A stretch of DNA of 64,000 nucleotides from Streptomyces sp. LBL (GTDB lineage Bacteria; Actinomycetota; Actinomycetes; Streptomycetales; Streptomycetaceae), in contig NZ_JARXYX010000031.1 in the NCBI RefSeq assembly GCF_029893585.1, positions 62,001 through 126,000 on the forward strand, given 5' to 3'. Shown one piece after another: positions 1 to 8,601 of this stretch; positions within the stretch are counted from its first letter, which is position 1; each line of letters starts with the position of its first letter. A program made the position numbers and the translations under genes. The notes under the pieces were generated by a model. It made no database searches, had not been told where the DNA came from, and saw nothing but the letters and a program-made list of their open reading frames with translations.

Positions 1-298
1 CCCGACCGCCACCGGATGAACCGCCCCGAGCGGTCCCTGGAAGGCCGCGAAGCCACGGGTCCCTGGAAGGCCGCGAAGCCACCGGGACGGCCCGAGCCGT
101 TCACGGCGTTCTGCGCCGACACCTACGCCGCCGTCCGGGGCGAACAGCGCACCGGTCCTCCCCCGGTCTACGACGGTCGACGACCGTCTACGATCCATCG
201 AGATCATCGACGCACTGCTGCACAGCGCCACCACCGGCGACTGGACCGGGATCTCGGCGGTCGACGCAGCGGTCACCACGGAAACGGAGACGTCGTGA
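1..298 (+). pseudogene. Gfo/Idh/MocA-type oxidoreductase, C-terminal end, frameshifted
   Basis: The last ~40 codons (179-298) read RSIEIIDALLHS...GDWTGISAVDAAV and stop at TGA 296-298, overlapping the GTG of the next gene. That wording is typical of the C-terminus of MocA-family sugar oxidoreductases, which often sit in operons with sugar isomerases. The reading frame cannot be followed upstream: the residues FCADTYAAVRGEQRTGPP lie in another frame, and a 26-bp tandem duplication (32-82) changes frame again. The gene enters from outside the window, so only its broken end is visible. Family assignment is from short sequence and context. Confidence 0.5.
32..82. repeat. 26-bp-period tandem duplication
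   Basis: A 25-base unit beginning GGTCCCTGGAAGG occurs at 32-56 and again at 58-82. The period of 26 is not a multiple of three, so it breaks the upstream oxidoreductase gene. Confidence 0.85.
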
Positions 299-1311
299 CA
301 GAGCAGTCCCGCCACCCGGTCACCCTCTTCACCGGCCAGTGGGCCGACATGCCCTTCGAGGAGTTGGCGCGACGCGCCGCCGAGTGGGGCTACGACGGCC
401 TGGAGATCGCAGCCAGCGGCGATCACCTCGATCTCGTCCGAGCCGACGAGGACGACGCGTACGTGCAGTCCCGGCTCGACATCCTCGACCGTCACGGGTT
501 GAAGGTGTGGGCGATCTCGAACCACCTGGCCGGCCAGGCCGTGTGCGACGACCCGATCGACTTCCGCCACCAGGCGATCCTGCGCGACTACGTGTGGGGC
601 GACGGTGACGCCGAGGGCGTGCGGCAGCGCGCCGCCGAGGACATGAAACGGTCCGCTCGCGTGGCCCGCAAACTCGGTGTCGATGTCGTCGTCGGCTTCA
701 CCGGATCGTCGATCTGGCCGTACGTCGCCATGTTCCCGCCGGTACCGGGCGAGGTCATCGACCGCGGTTACGAGGACTTCGCGAACCGGTGGAACCCCAT
801 CCTCGACGTCTTCGACGCCGAGGGCGTGCGCTTCGCTCACGAGGTGCACCCCAGCGAGATCGCGTACGACTACTGGACGAGCGTGCGCACCCTGGAGGCG
901 ATCGACCGCCGCGAGGCTTTCGGGTTCAACTGGGACCCCTCGCACATGGCGTGGCAGGGCATCGACGTGGTGTCGTTCATCACCGACTTCTCCGACCGCA
1001 TCTACCACGTGGACTGCAAGGACACCCGCATCCGCAGGGCCAGCGGCCGACAGGGCGTCCTCGGCTCGCATCTGCCGTGGGGCGACCCGCGTCGCGGCTG
1101 GGACTTCGTCTCGACCGGGCACGGCGACATCCCGTGGGAGGACGCCTTCCGGGCGCTCGCGTCGATCGGCTACGACGGCCCCATCTCGATCGAGTGGGAA
1201 GACGCCGGTATGGATCGCCTGCACGGCGCCGCCGAGGCCGTGCGGTACATCCGCTCCCTGCTGTGGAAGCTGCCCGAGGCATCCTTCGACGCCGCCTTCC
1301 GCAACCAATAG
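295..1311 (+). CDS. Sugar phosphate isomerase/epimerase (AP endonuclease 2-type TIM barrel)
   Basis: 338 aa. The protein matches the xylose-isomerase-like TIM-barrel family (AP_endonuc_2): an N-terminal YDGLEIA strand, HEVHPSEIAYD with a likely metal-binding Glu, NWDPSHMAWQG, HVDCKDTR and a C-terminal SIEWEDAG Glu motif. Such enzymes isomerise or epimerise sugars or inositol derivatives in the cytoplasm, usually beside MocA oxidoreductases, as here. The GTG start at 295 is chosen over an in-frame ATG at 16 because GGAG lies five bases upstream, the previous gene's TGA overlaps it (GTGA), and residues before it do not resemble the family. The substrate cannot be named. Confidence 0.85.
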   Translation: MTEQSRHPVTLFTGQWADMPFEELARRAAEWGYDGLEIAASGDHLDLVRADEDDAYVQSRLDILDRHGLKVWAISNHLAGQAVCDDPIDFRHQAILRDYVWGDGDAEGVRQRAAEDMKRSARVARKLGVDVVVGFTGSSIWPYVAMFPPVPGEVIDRGYEDFANRWNPILDVFDAEGVRFAHEVHPSEIAYDYWTSVRTLEAIDRREAFGFNWDPSHMAWQGIDVVSFITDFSDRIYHVDCKDTRIRRASGRQGVLGSHLPWGDPRRGWDFVSTGHGDIPWEDAFRALASIGYDGPISIEWEDAGMDRLHGAAEAVRYIRSLLWKLPEASFDAAFRNQ

Positions 1312-1546
1312 GCGCAGGGTGCCGTCGGCGCGGCATCAGGATCAAGGATCTCGGAGAGACGGAGGTCCCGGCGTTTTTGTAGATCTTGGCGGCCCGGTCG
1401 CCGCCGTGGCGGCTGTTGACGGCGTAGGTCGTCAGGGCGACGCCGGCTCTCCGGTTTCCGGACGGCCGGGGCCGGTTGGGTCAGGTCGTGCGGGTGCTGC
1501 GGCGCCGGCCGCCGTACTCGCCGTCGGTGACGTGTTGGAGGAGTCG

Positions 1547-1900
1547 ATGAACAGCGTCGTGGCCCTGCTGCGCACCGAGGCCGGCCGCAACCCCCACGAC
1601 AAGCCCCTGACCGACCTCATCGGTGAACTCGTCACCCGCAGCGAAGACTTCCGTGCGGCTTGTGCCCGGCACAACGTACGCCTGCACTACAGCGGCCTGA
1701 AGCACTTCCACCACCCGGTCGTCGGCGACCTCACCCTCGCCTTCGACGCCCTGCAGCTGCCGGCACAGCCCGCGCTGAGCCTGACGGTCATGACTGCCGA
1801 ACCGGGCACGGCCGCCGAGGACGCCCTCAAGCTGCCGGCCGGCTGGGCAGCCGCCGACGAGGCGCTGCCCAAGGAGGTTTCGGGCCCGCGGACCCCGTGA
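1547..1900 (+). pseudogene. MmyB-type XRE regulator, C-terminal ligand-domain fragment
   Basis: 117 codons from an ATG preceded by GGAGGAG. The text VALLRTEAGRNPHDKPLTDLI, then HPVVGDLTLAFDALQLP and TVMTAEPGTAAEDALKL, is the C-terminal MmyB-like ligand-binding domain. The helix-turn-helix half and the middle of the protein are missing; the complete family member at 62213-63094 is about 290 aa. The final 25 residues are also off-pattern. It has no DNA-binding domain and is probably a remnant, although the RBS-like sequence leaves translation possible. Confidence 0.7.
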
Positions 1901-2090
1901 CGTCCGCATGCCAGTACTGGCGCAGACCATCGGGGCCGCCACCGGTCGGTGCGTGACGTCGGTGCGGGTAGCCGTGAGTGAGGTCGGTGCCTGTGGCCCG
2001 CGATGCGACCAGCATCGCGGCGAGCGTCGCGGTCGGTCGAGCGGGACGCCTGTGTGGGCCTCCCACGCTCGGACGAGCCCGCAGGGTCGT

Positions 2091-3326
2091 TCAGGGCCTG
2101 CGGCCGTGGAAGGTGCGGCGCAGGTCGCTCACCCAGGCGTCGGGGTTCTCCCAGGGGATGAAGTGGCCGCCGTGGTCGTGGGCGTTGACGTTGACGTGGT
2201 GGAACCAATCGGCCTGCGGGCCGGTCTTGAACGCCCGGACGCGCTCGTCGGCGGTGTGGATGCCGGGCGGGTTCTCGTACGTGACGAAGGTGAGGCCGAC
2301 CGGGGCCTGCACGACCGGGGTGCGGTCGTGGGCCGGGGCCCACGGGTAGCGGTTGGCGTTGGCGTAGTAACGCATCGACGTGGCGATGGAGTTGTTCACC
2401 CAGTAGATCGTGGCGTGGGTGAGCAGGTCGTCCTTGGTGAAGACGGACTCGACGTCGCCGCCGTTGTCGCTCCAGGCGTTCCAGCGCTCCAGCAGCCAGG
2501 CGAGCAGTCCGGCGGGTGAGTCGCTCAGCCCATGGGCCAGGGTGGCGCCGTCGAGCATGTGCACGGCAAGGTGGGACGCCGAGCGGTGGTCCAGCTCGAT
2601 GATGCGGGCGCGGACGTCGGCGGGCTGGTCGTCGGTGAGGGGCCGGTTCCGGGCGAAGTCCCAGGCGCGGGGGCCGGTGAAGAAGTCGAGCGGCAGCCCG
2701 GAGCCGATGTGGATGCCGTACAGCTCGTCGGCGTACTTGTGGCCGAGCTGGCTGGTCACGATCCCGCCGATGTCGCAGCCCCCGGCGGCGTACTTCTCGT
2801 ATCCCAGGGTCTGGGTCATCAGGGTGTGCCAGAGGTCGGAGACCTTCCAGAAGTTGACGTCCGGAAAGCCGGTGAGCGGGCCGGGGAAACCGAAGCCGGG
2901 CAGGGACGGCACGATGACGTCGAACGCGTCGGCGGAGTCACCGCCGAACGCGGCCGGGTCGGCGAGCGGGTCGATCACCTTCGACCAGTGCCAGAACGTC
3001 CACGGCCAGCCGTGGGTGAGGATCAACGGGATCGGGCGGGGGCCGCGGCCGGGCTTGCGCATGAAGTGCACCGGGACACCGGCGACGCTCACCTGGTAGT
3101 GCTCGTAGACGTTGATGGCGGCCTCAGCCTTGCGCCAGTCGTATCCGTCCCGCCAGTAGGCGACCAGTTCACGGAGATAGCTGTCCGGGACGCCGTAGGA
3201 CCAGTCCCCGTTCCCCTCGTCCAGCGGCGGACGGGTCAGTGTGAGGCGGGCGCGCAGGTCATCGAGGACCTTGTCGGACACATGGATCGGGGTGGGCTCC
3301 AGGTGGAGGGAGTGCGGGGTGGTCAT
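2091..3326 (-). CDS. Epoxide hydrolase, alpha/beta fold with EHN N-terminal domain
   Basis: 411 aa. Residues 1-100 form the epoxide-hydrolase N-terminal (EHN) domain, followed by an alpha/beta-hydrolase core. HGWP at 105-108 supplies the oxyanion hole, GGCDIGG places the nucleophile at Asp185, and HDHGGHF near the C-terminus supplies the catalytic His (about 388). Tyr residues in the lid (MRYYANANRYPW) fit ring-opening chemistry. The enzyme would hydrate epoxides to diols in the cytoplasm. The ATG at 3326 precedes TTPHSLHLEP; upstream codons are not family-like. A decayed IS630 transposase lies just upstream, so its promoter may have been disturbed. Length is normal for the family. Confidence 0.88.
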   Translation of the reverse strand: MTTPHSLHLEPTPIHVSDKVLDDLRARLTLTRPPLDEGNGDWSYGVPDSYLRELVAYWRDGYDWRKAEAAINVYEHYQVSVAGVPVHFMRKPGRGPRPIPLILTHGWPWTFWHWSKVIDPLADPAAFGGDSADAFDVIVPSLPGFGFPGPLTGFPDVNFWKVSDLWHTLMTQTLGYEKYAAGGCDIGGIVTSQLGHKYADELYGIHIGSGLPLDFFTGPRAWDFARNRPLTDDQPADVRARIIELDHRSASHLAVHMLDGATLAHGLSDSPAGLLAWLLERWNAWSDNGGDVESVFTKDDLLTHATIYWVNNSIATSMRYYANANRYPWAPAHDRTPVVQAPVGLTFVTYENPPGIHTADERVRAFKTGPQADWFHHVNVNAHDHGGHFIPWENPDAWVSDLRRTFHGRRP

Positions 3327-3400
3327 GGCGTGGTTCCTTACTGGGGATGGGACCGGTATATGAGCGAAACGTGCCACACGCCGGAGGCCAGGTAGGTCAC

Positions 3401-3656
3401 AACTGGCCAAGAGGGGCAGAAGCTGCGGCAGATCGTGCGCCGGGCAGCACCAGTTCGGGGCGTTACCGGCGCGCGATGATGTGGCCGGCCTCGGCCGGGG
3501 GAACCTGGCGCCGGTGATCGCGATGTTGGGGCAGGCCGACGAGGACACGGTCCGGGACGTGATCCACCGGTTCAACGAGATCGGGCCGGCCTGCTTGGAC
3601 CCTCGGTGGGCGGGAGGCCGTCCCCGCCTGCTGCCCCGGATCTCCCCCAACAATGG
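3401..3656 (+). pseudogene. IS630-family transposase N-terminal remnant
   Basis: Pieces of the IS630 N-terminal helix-turn-helix region can be read in successive frames: EGQKLRQIVRR, then RYRRAMM, then APVIAMLGQADEDTVRDVI followed by HRFNEIGPACLDPRWAGGRP. At least two small indels separate them and the sequence ends abruptly at about 3656, before any DDE residues. It is a dead fragment between the epoxide hydrolase and the lipoamide dehydrogenase tail. Confidence 0.75.
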
Positions 3657-3737
3657 ATCAGGGCCCCTTGGCAGCTCGATGTCGCGAAACCGATCCGAGC
3701 ACCAACGGGCCCTGTTGCCGCTGCGCCGAGCGCCCTG

Positions 3738-4139
3738 CTACATGTTGATCATGTGGCCTGCGAGGCCGTGGACGGCTTCCTTGACCGCCTCGCCCAGGGT
3801 GGGGTGGGCGTGGACGTTGCGGGCGACCTCGTGGACCGTGAGGTCCCACTGCTGGGCCAGGGTCAGTTCGGGGAGGAGTTCGGTGACGTCGGGGCCGATG
3901 AGATGGGCTCCGAGGAGCTCGCCGTACTTGGCGTCGCTGATCAGCTTCACGAAACCGCTCGCGTCGCCCAGGCCGTGGGCCTTGGCGTTCGCGGTGAACG
4001 GGAACTTGGCCACCTTGACGTCGAAGCCCTTCTCCCTCGCCTGCGCCTCGGTGTAGCCGAAGCTGGCGATCTGGGGCCGGCAGAAGGTGGCGCGCGGGAT
4101 CATCGGCCCTGCCGCGGGAGGTGCTCCGGCCGGCGTCAC
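3738..4139 (-). pseudogene. lpdA: Dihydrolipoamide dehydrogenase, dimerisation-domain fragment
   Basis: From about residue 20 of this 133-codon frame the sequence is the C-terminal dimerisation domain of dihydrolipoamide dehydrogenase: ATFCRPQIASFGYTEAQARE, KFPFTANAKAHGLGD, and NVHAHPTLGEAVKEAVHGLA with the His-Pro...Glu active-site pair. The FAD- and NAD-binding domains (about 330 residues, including the redox CxxxxC) are absent, so it cannot work alone. The first ~17 codons are unrelated and mark the junction. The chromosome presumably has an intact copy elsewhere (inference). Confidence 0.8.
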
Positions 4140-4160
4140 GGTCGCGCCCTGAAGCCCGCA

Positions 4161-4204
4161 CCGAGGGGGCGGCCCAGCCGGTTACGGCGGGGCCGCCCCC
4201 TCGG
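4161..4204. terminator. Perfect 15-bp GC hairpin
   Basis: Arms CCGAGGGGGCGGCCC (4161-4175) and its exact complement (4190-4204), with a 14-base loop. It lies just upstream of the lipoamide dehydrogenase fragment and 140 bp beyond the glucosaminidase stop. It has no T-tract. It could stop transcription in either direction. Confidence 0.55.
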
Positions 4205-4308
4205 CCTGTCCTGCCTTCCAGGTTCGTTCGCCGTGCGGGGTCGTCACACGGTGGTCGAGGCCCCCATTCGTCATCGACGACACAACGCTCGACGTGAGCT
4301 GAGCCCCA

Positions 4309-4335
4309 GGGGGTGGGCCGGTCCGGCCCACCCCC
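4309..4335 (-). terminator. Transcription terminator of the glucosaminidase gene
   Basis: GGGGGTGGGCCG at 4309-4320 pairs exactly with 4324-4335 around a 3-base loop. It begins seven bases beyond the stop codon of the minus-strand glycosidase. No T-run follows, which is usual for Streptomyces. Confidence 0.7.
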
Positions 4336-4341
4336 GTCGGG

Positions 4342-7062
4342 TCAGGGTGCCGGCAGTGTCTGCTCCGGCGTGTTCCACCCGGAGACCCGCACCCGCGGCG
4401 CGGAACCGTGCAGATCGGCTGTCCGGTACGTGGCCGTCAACATGACCGACTCGCCGGGCCAGAGACTGACCTCGTTGTCGGACCACCGCACCGGCAGCAC
4501 CGGCTTCCCCGCCGTGTCCACCAGATGTACGTCCGTCAGCAGCGACGGCGTCCTGCCACCGTCCGTGTTGCGCACGGTGACGGTCGTGGTCGAGGTGTCA
4601 CCCGACGAGGTGGTCGATGCCGTCGCCGACACCGGAGCCTGCGCCATGGTGCCCAGTCCCTTCAGGTCGGCGTAGCTGGTCGTCGGCGTGTAGTACCAGT
4701 CGGTGTTGTCCCAGTCGAGGGTGTCCGGCTTGGTGGAGAGCCAGTAGACGTTGCGGCTCACCTCCTTGCCTGCGGAGTCGCTGAGGACCAGACGCGCAAG
4801 GTACGTCGTCGACAGACCGCTCACCGACGAGGGCAGGGTGAGTGCGGTGCTCCGCGCGCCGTCGCCGCCCACCGTCACACCGGTGACGGTCTTGTCGTAC
4901 TTCTGGGTGCCGTCGGTGTTGAAGAGCGTGGTCCGTGCGGTGAGGCCGGACGCCGAGGCGTGCCGGTTGTTCACCACGACGACCGACCGGTTGTCGTACG
5001 AGTACTGGACGTGCAGCGGCTCGTTCGCCTTCTTCGCCCCGAAGTAGGCGCCGCCCTGGTCGAGGTATCGGTCCATCAGCTGCCAGTGGAGCGAGGTCCA
5101 GCCGCTGTTGAACATCCAGTAGACGACCCCGGTCGAGGGCTTGGAGGAGTCGGTGGCGTTGCGTCCATATGCCTCGAACTGGGCGCGGACGTTCTCGTAC
5201 TGGGCGAGCTGCGCCTTGCGCACGTAGTCGGAGAGGCCGGTGGGTGCGCCGTAGCGTCCGGTCAGCGCGTCGTCGTACAGCTTCAGGGTGCTGAAGGTCG
5301 ACGACGGCGATCGGTGGTACTGCTTGGAACTCGGGCTTTTCCAGAGGGTGTCGAGTTCCGCCTGGCTCATCATGCGGTGCAGGGTGTCGAGCGTCGGGAT
5401 GTCGGGGCCCGCGCTGGTCTCGGAGTTGAAGCCGGTGGCACCGCCCTCACGCTTGGCGTACCAGTAGTTCGGCGGGATCCAGTCGTACGGGCCGGACATT
5501 TTCATGCCCGAACTGCCGCTGACAGGAGAGGAGTTGTCGGAGGCGGCCGCCACCACGGGGGTGGGCCAGTCGGCGGCCTTCAGTGCGTCGAGGTAGTTCT
5601 TCTCGATCGTCGCGTCGGGCGCGAAGTCGCTGCCGATGAGGAAGGAGATGACGCTGGGGTGGTCGCGCAGCCGGGCGGCCTCGGCAGCCATCGACGCCTT
5701 GGCGACCGGGTAGTCGGCGGCGGTCCACTTGTCGCCCGACTCGCCGCCGTTGACGTTCCCCTCCCACTTGTCGCAGCATTCCCAGCCGGGCAGCGTGAGG
5801 ATGCCGTAGCGGTCCGCGAGGTCGAAGAACTCGTCCGGCTCGATGTGCCCTTCGAGGCGGATGGTGTTGAGGCCGAGGTCGAGTGCGTACTTCAGCCGGT
5901 CCTCGACGTACGTCCTGTCCCAGCGCAGGAACTCGTCGGGCGACCAACCGCCGCCCTTGATGAGCAGCGCGCGCCCGTTGACGCTGTACTGCCGGGCGCC
6001 GTCGGAGTTGAGGGGGGCCTTCACGTCTCGGATGCCGAAGCTCTCGTGCGCCGTGTCGGAGACGGTACCGGCGGCCGATGCGGTGAGGTCGAGGGAGTAC
6101 AGGGGCTGTCCGCCCATGCCCGCCGGCCACCACACCTTCGGCGAGGTCAGGTGCAGGCCCGGGACGTCGGCCGGAGCGAAGGTGACCGTCTTGGCCTCGT
6201 GTGCGGCCAGGGAGACGGACTTGCTGAACGAGATCGCGCCGATGCTGCCGGAGACCGTGGCGGTGACGGGGGAGCCGGTGTCGTTGCGGGCCTGGGCCTT
6301 GACCGTCAGATCCGCGGCGGAGAGGGACGGCATGTCCAGTTTGGTGACGACGTGCGCGTCGCGCAGGGCGACCGGGCCGCCGCGCCGGACCAGCACATCA
6401 CGGACGATGCCCATGTTCTCGTCGGGCGGCGGCTGCAGCCAGTCGATCCAGCCCATGGTGAGCTTGCTGCTGGGGTTGTTGGGCTGGATGCGGAAGGCCA
6501 CCGTGTTCGCGCCCCGGCGTACCAGCGAGGTGACGTCCAGCTCGTGGTGCGTGTACGCGCCCGCCACGTCGGCGGCCTTGGCGACCTGCTGCCCGTCGAC
6601 GTAGACGTCGGCCGCCGAGATCACGCCGCTGAAGTCCAGATACGTACGCTCAGTGGTGTCGTCGACCGTGAAGTCCGATCGGTACCACCAGGGGACCTGG
6701 AAGTCGGCCTTGGGGATCTGCTGCTGGTTGGTGGAGTAGAACGGGTCGGCGTACTTCCCGTCCGCCAGCAGCGCCGCGAGCACTGTGGAGCGGGAACCCG
6801 CCGGATACCAGCCGTCCGCCGGATAGCCGGGGGAGGAGACGTCCGTGGCCGAGTCGGTCACCTTCGCCGTCGACTGGATGGTGTAGCCGGAGAGCGCCGT
6901 GGTGCTGCCGGCGCGGGAGGTGACGGTCGTGACCTGGGCATGGACACGGGGTGGCGAAGGGGCTCGGGCGCCGGCCCACGCGCTCGTGGAAAGCGTGCAG
7001 AGCAGACCCAGGGCGACGGCGGCCGTGGCGAGGCGGCGTCTGACGACAGGGCGGTGGAACAC
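4342..7062 (-). CDS. csxA: Secreted exo-beta-D-glucosaminidase (GH2)
   Basis: 906 aa, GTG start with AGGAG upstream. It opens with an Arg-rich signal peptide (VVRRRLATAAVALGLLC...STSAWA). The rest follows the order of GH2 exo-beta-D-glucosaminidases: sugar-binding-like domain (PWWYRSDF, YLDFSGV), Ig-like domains, TIM barrel with GGGWSPDEFLRWD and GHIEPDEFFDLADRYGI, then C-terminal beta domains. FLIGSDFAPD contains Asp479 and GFNSETSAGP Glu548, by position the counterparts of the acid/base and nucleophile known from Amycolatopsis CsxA. The enzyme removes glucosamine from chitosan oligomer ends outside the cell. It is shorter than CsxA and appears to lack the C-terminal CBM35. A ROK-type operator sits upstream (7111-7129). 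Confidence 0.88.
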   Translation of the reverse strand: MFHRPVVRRRLATAAVALGLLCTLSTSAWAGARAPSPPRVHAQVTTVTSRAGSTTALSGYTIQSTAKVTDSATDVSSPGYPADGWYPAGSRSTVLAALLADGKYADPFYSTNQQQIPKADFQVPWWYRSDFTVDDTTERTYLDFSGVISAADVYVDGQQVAKAADVAGAYTHHELDVTSLVRRGANTVAFRIQPNNPSSKLTMGWIDWLQPPPDENMGIVRDVLVRRGGPVALRDAHVVTKLDMPSLSAADLTVKAQARNDTGSPVTATVSGSIGAISFSKSVSLAAHEAKTVTFAPADVPGLHLTSPKVWWPAGMGGQPLYSLDLTASAAGTVSDTAHESFGIRDVKAPLNSDGARQYSVNGRALLIKGGGWSPDEFLRWDRTYVEDRLKYALDLGLNTIRLEGHIEPDEFFDLADRYGILTLPGWECCDKWEGNVNGGESGDKWTAADYPVAKASMAAEAARLRDHPSVISFLIGSDFAPDATIEKNYLDALKAADWPTPVVAAASDNSSPVSGSSGMKMSGPYDWIPPNYWYAKREGGATGFNSETSAGPDIPTLDTLHRMMSQAELDTLWKSPSSKQYHRSPSSTFSTLKLYDDALTGRYGAPTGLSDYVRKAQLAQYENVRAQFEAYGRNATDSSKPSTGVVYWMFNSGWTSLHWQLMDRYLDQGGAYFGAKKANEPLHVQYSYDNRSVVVVNNRHASASGLTARTTLFNTDGTQKYDKTVTGVTVGGDGARSTALTLPSSVSGLSTTYLARLVLSDSAGKEVSRNVYWLSTKPDTLDWDNTDWYYTPTTSYADLKGLGTMAQAPVSATASTTSSGDTSTTTVTVRNTDGGRTPSLLTDVHLVDTAGKPVLPVRWSDNEVSLWPGESVMLTATYRTADLHGSAPRVRVSGWNTPEQTLPAP

Positions 7063-7110
7063 GTCTGTCTCCTAGGGAGGTGGGGGAGCATCCGCGTTAC
7101 GGCACTGCAA

Positions 7111-7129
7111 GTTAGGAAACTTTACTAAC
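7111..7129. promoter_or_regulatory. Putative ROK (CsnR-like) operator
   Basis: GTTAGGAAACTTTACTAAC is an imperfect palindrome about 50 bp upstream of the glucosaminidase start. Its core AGGAAACTTT closely resembles the AGGAAACTTTCCT-type operator known for the ROK repressor CsnR of Streptomyces chitosanase genes. A related site lies before the ROK gene (8415-8432). Confidence 0.65.
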
Positions 7130-7192
7130 CGGGTTTTTACGCTAGGGGCCACGGCAAGGCGTGTCAATCACCGTTGCCGGTGTGGGAGTTGG

Positions 7193-8392
7193 TCAGGGCG
7201 CCGATCGGCGTTCGAACACCACGTCCCGAGCGGTTCCCAGGGCCGTGGCCACCGCGCCCAGGAGCACCGCGTCCTCGCCGAGCCGGCTGGGCACGATTTT
7301 CGGCCGCAGGGGTGTGAGCGCGCGCAGGTTCTCCCGTACGGGGCGCAGCAGCAGGTCCACGCTGTGGCCCACGCCGCCGCCCAGGACCACGAGATCCGGG
7401 TCGAGCACCGCCGCGGCCGCCGCGACCGTGTGCGCGATCCGCTCGCTCTCCAGCCCGACCGCCTTGACCGCGGCGGGATGTCCCTGCCGGGCCGCGTCGA
7501 AGACCGCCTTGGCGGTGAGCTGCCCGGTCATCCCGAACCTCCGAGCCGACTCGACGACCGCCACCCCCGAGACGGCGTCCTCCAGCGTCTGGAGCTGCTG
7601 CTGCCCGGGCCATGGCAGGAACCCGATCTCCCCGGCACCGCCGTGCGCCCCGGTGAACAGTCGGCCCTCGCTGACCACCCCCATGCCGAGCCCCGTGCCG
7701 ATCATGATGTACGCGAAGAGCCGGCTGCCCGAGCCGACGCCGTAGGTGTACTCGCCGAGCGCGGCCAGATTGGCGTCGTTGTGGACCTCCAGCGGGACGC
7801 CCAGCTCCTCGCGCATCCGGTCGACCAGCCCGGCCCGCCCCCAGCCCGGCAGATGCATCGCGTACCGCACCCGCCGCCGCTCCGCGTCGTACACACCCGG
7901 CGTGCCCACCACCGCGTGCGCCACCTCGTCATGGCCGACGCCGGAGTTCCCGACGACCTGCTGGGCCGTGGTGACCACCAGGTCGGCCAGGGCGCCGGAT
8001 GAGCGCGCCCGGTTGCGCACGTCCGCGCGGGCGACCAGCTCGCCGTCCAGGTTGGCGACCGCCACGCGCAGCCAGCCGCGTCCGATGTCGATGCCCAGCG
8101 CGTACCCGGCGGAAGGGTCCGGGGCGTACAGGACGGCGACCCGGCCGCGCTCCGGCGCGTGCGTGCCGACCTCGTGGACCAGGCCGGCCTCGGCCAGGGC
8201 CGCCAGTGCGCTGGAGACCGTCGGCTTCGACAGGCCCGTCTCCCGGGCGAGTTGCGCGCGCGAAGCGGCGCCGGCGGAACGCAGCCGGTCCAGAAGCAGA
8301 CGCTCGTTGGTGCTGCGCAACCGCCGGCGGCTCCACGGCTGATCCGGCTGCGCGCCGACGTCACCGACGGGCATCACATCATTCTCACCCAT
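7193..8392 (-). CDS. ROK-family transcriptional repressor, probable regulator of glucosaminide utilisation
   Basis: 399 aa. Residues 20-80 form a winged helix (LRSTNERLLLDRLRSAGAAS, LARETGLSKPTVSSALAAL). The rest is a ROK sugar-kinase-like domain with YALGIDIGRG, VHNDANLAALGEY and IGTGLGMGVVSEGRLFTGAH. The Cys-rich zinc motif of many ROK proteins is replaced by GGAGEIGFLPWPG, so zinc binding is doubtful. The ATG at 8392 is preceded by GAGGGTG. Its position between the secreted glucosaminidase and a permease, with similar palindromes before the glucosaminidase and before its own gene, suggests an autoregulated repressor relieved by glucosamine or an oligosaccharide (inference). Confidence 0.85.
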   Translation of the reverse strand: MGENDVMPVGDVGAQPDQPWSRRRLRSTNERLLLDRLRSAGAASRAQLARETGLSKPTVSSALAALAEAGLVHEVGTHAPERGRVAVLYAPDPSAGYALGIDIGRGWLRVAVANLDGELVARADVRNRARSSGALADLVVTTAQQVVGNSGVGHDEVAHAVVGTPGVYDAERRRVRYAMHLPGWGRAGLVDRMREELGVPLEVHNDANLAALGEYTYGVGSGSRLFAYIMIGTGLGMGVVSEGRLFTGAHGGAGEIGFLPWPGQQQLQTLEDAVSGVAVVESARRFGMTGQLTAKAVFDAARQGHPAAVKAVGLESERIAHTVAAAAAVLDPDLVVLGGGVGHSVDLLLRPVRENLRALTPLRPKIVPSRLGEDAVLLGAVATALGTARDVVFERRSAP

Positions 8393-8414
8393 GTGGGACA
8401 CCCTCTTGACGCAT

Positions 8415-8432
8415 CTAGTAAGGCTACTTAAC
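8415..8432. promoter_or_regulatory. Second ROK-type operator, in the regulator/permease control region
   Basis: CTAGTAAGGCTACTTAAC reads on the minus strand as GTTAAGTAGCCTTACTAG. It shares the GTTA...TTACTA half-sites of the 7111-7129 site. It lies 23 bp upstream of the ROK start codon, between the ROK gene and the divergent permease. Confidence 0.5.
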
Positions 8433-8601
8433 TTTATCGCCCAAGCGGGAGTCTGTGCCTGAGTACAGGCTCTCAGCCTCGCCGGGCGAGCCAAGGGGAG
8501 CCCAGCGTCGACCGGATACCCGCCGCCCTTGATCCTTCGGCCGCCGAGCAGCGTCGATCGGCCCGTCGTACATCTCCCCGCGTCCCGCTTCAGGAGGACC
8601 C

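Noticed and set aside
3738..4139. A functional small oxidoreductase
   Set aside because: Only the dimerisation domain of lipoamide dehydrogenase remains; no FAD, NAD or disulfide motif.
4408..7128. A 906-codon open frame on the plus strand
   Set aside because: It is antisense to the exo-beta-glucosaminidase, Val/Gly/Arg-rich and without any family motif; a GC-skew shadow.
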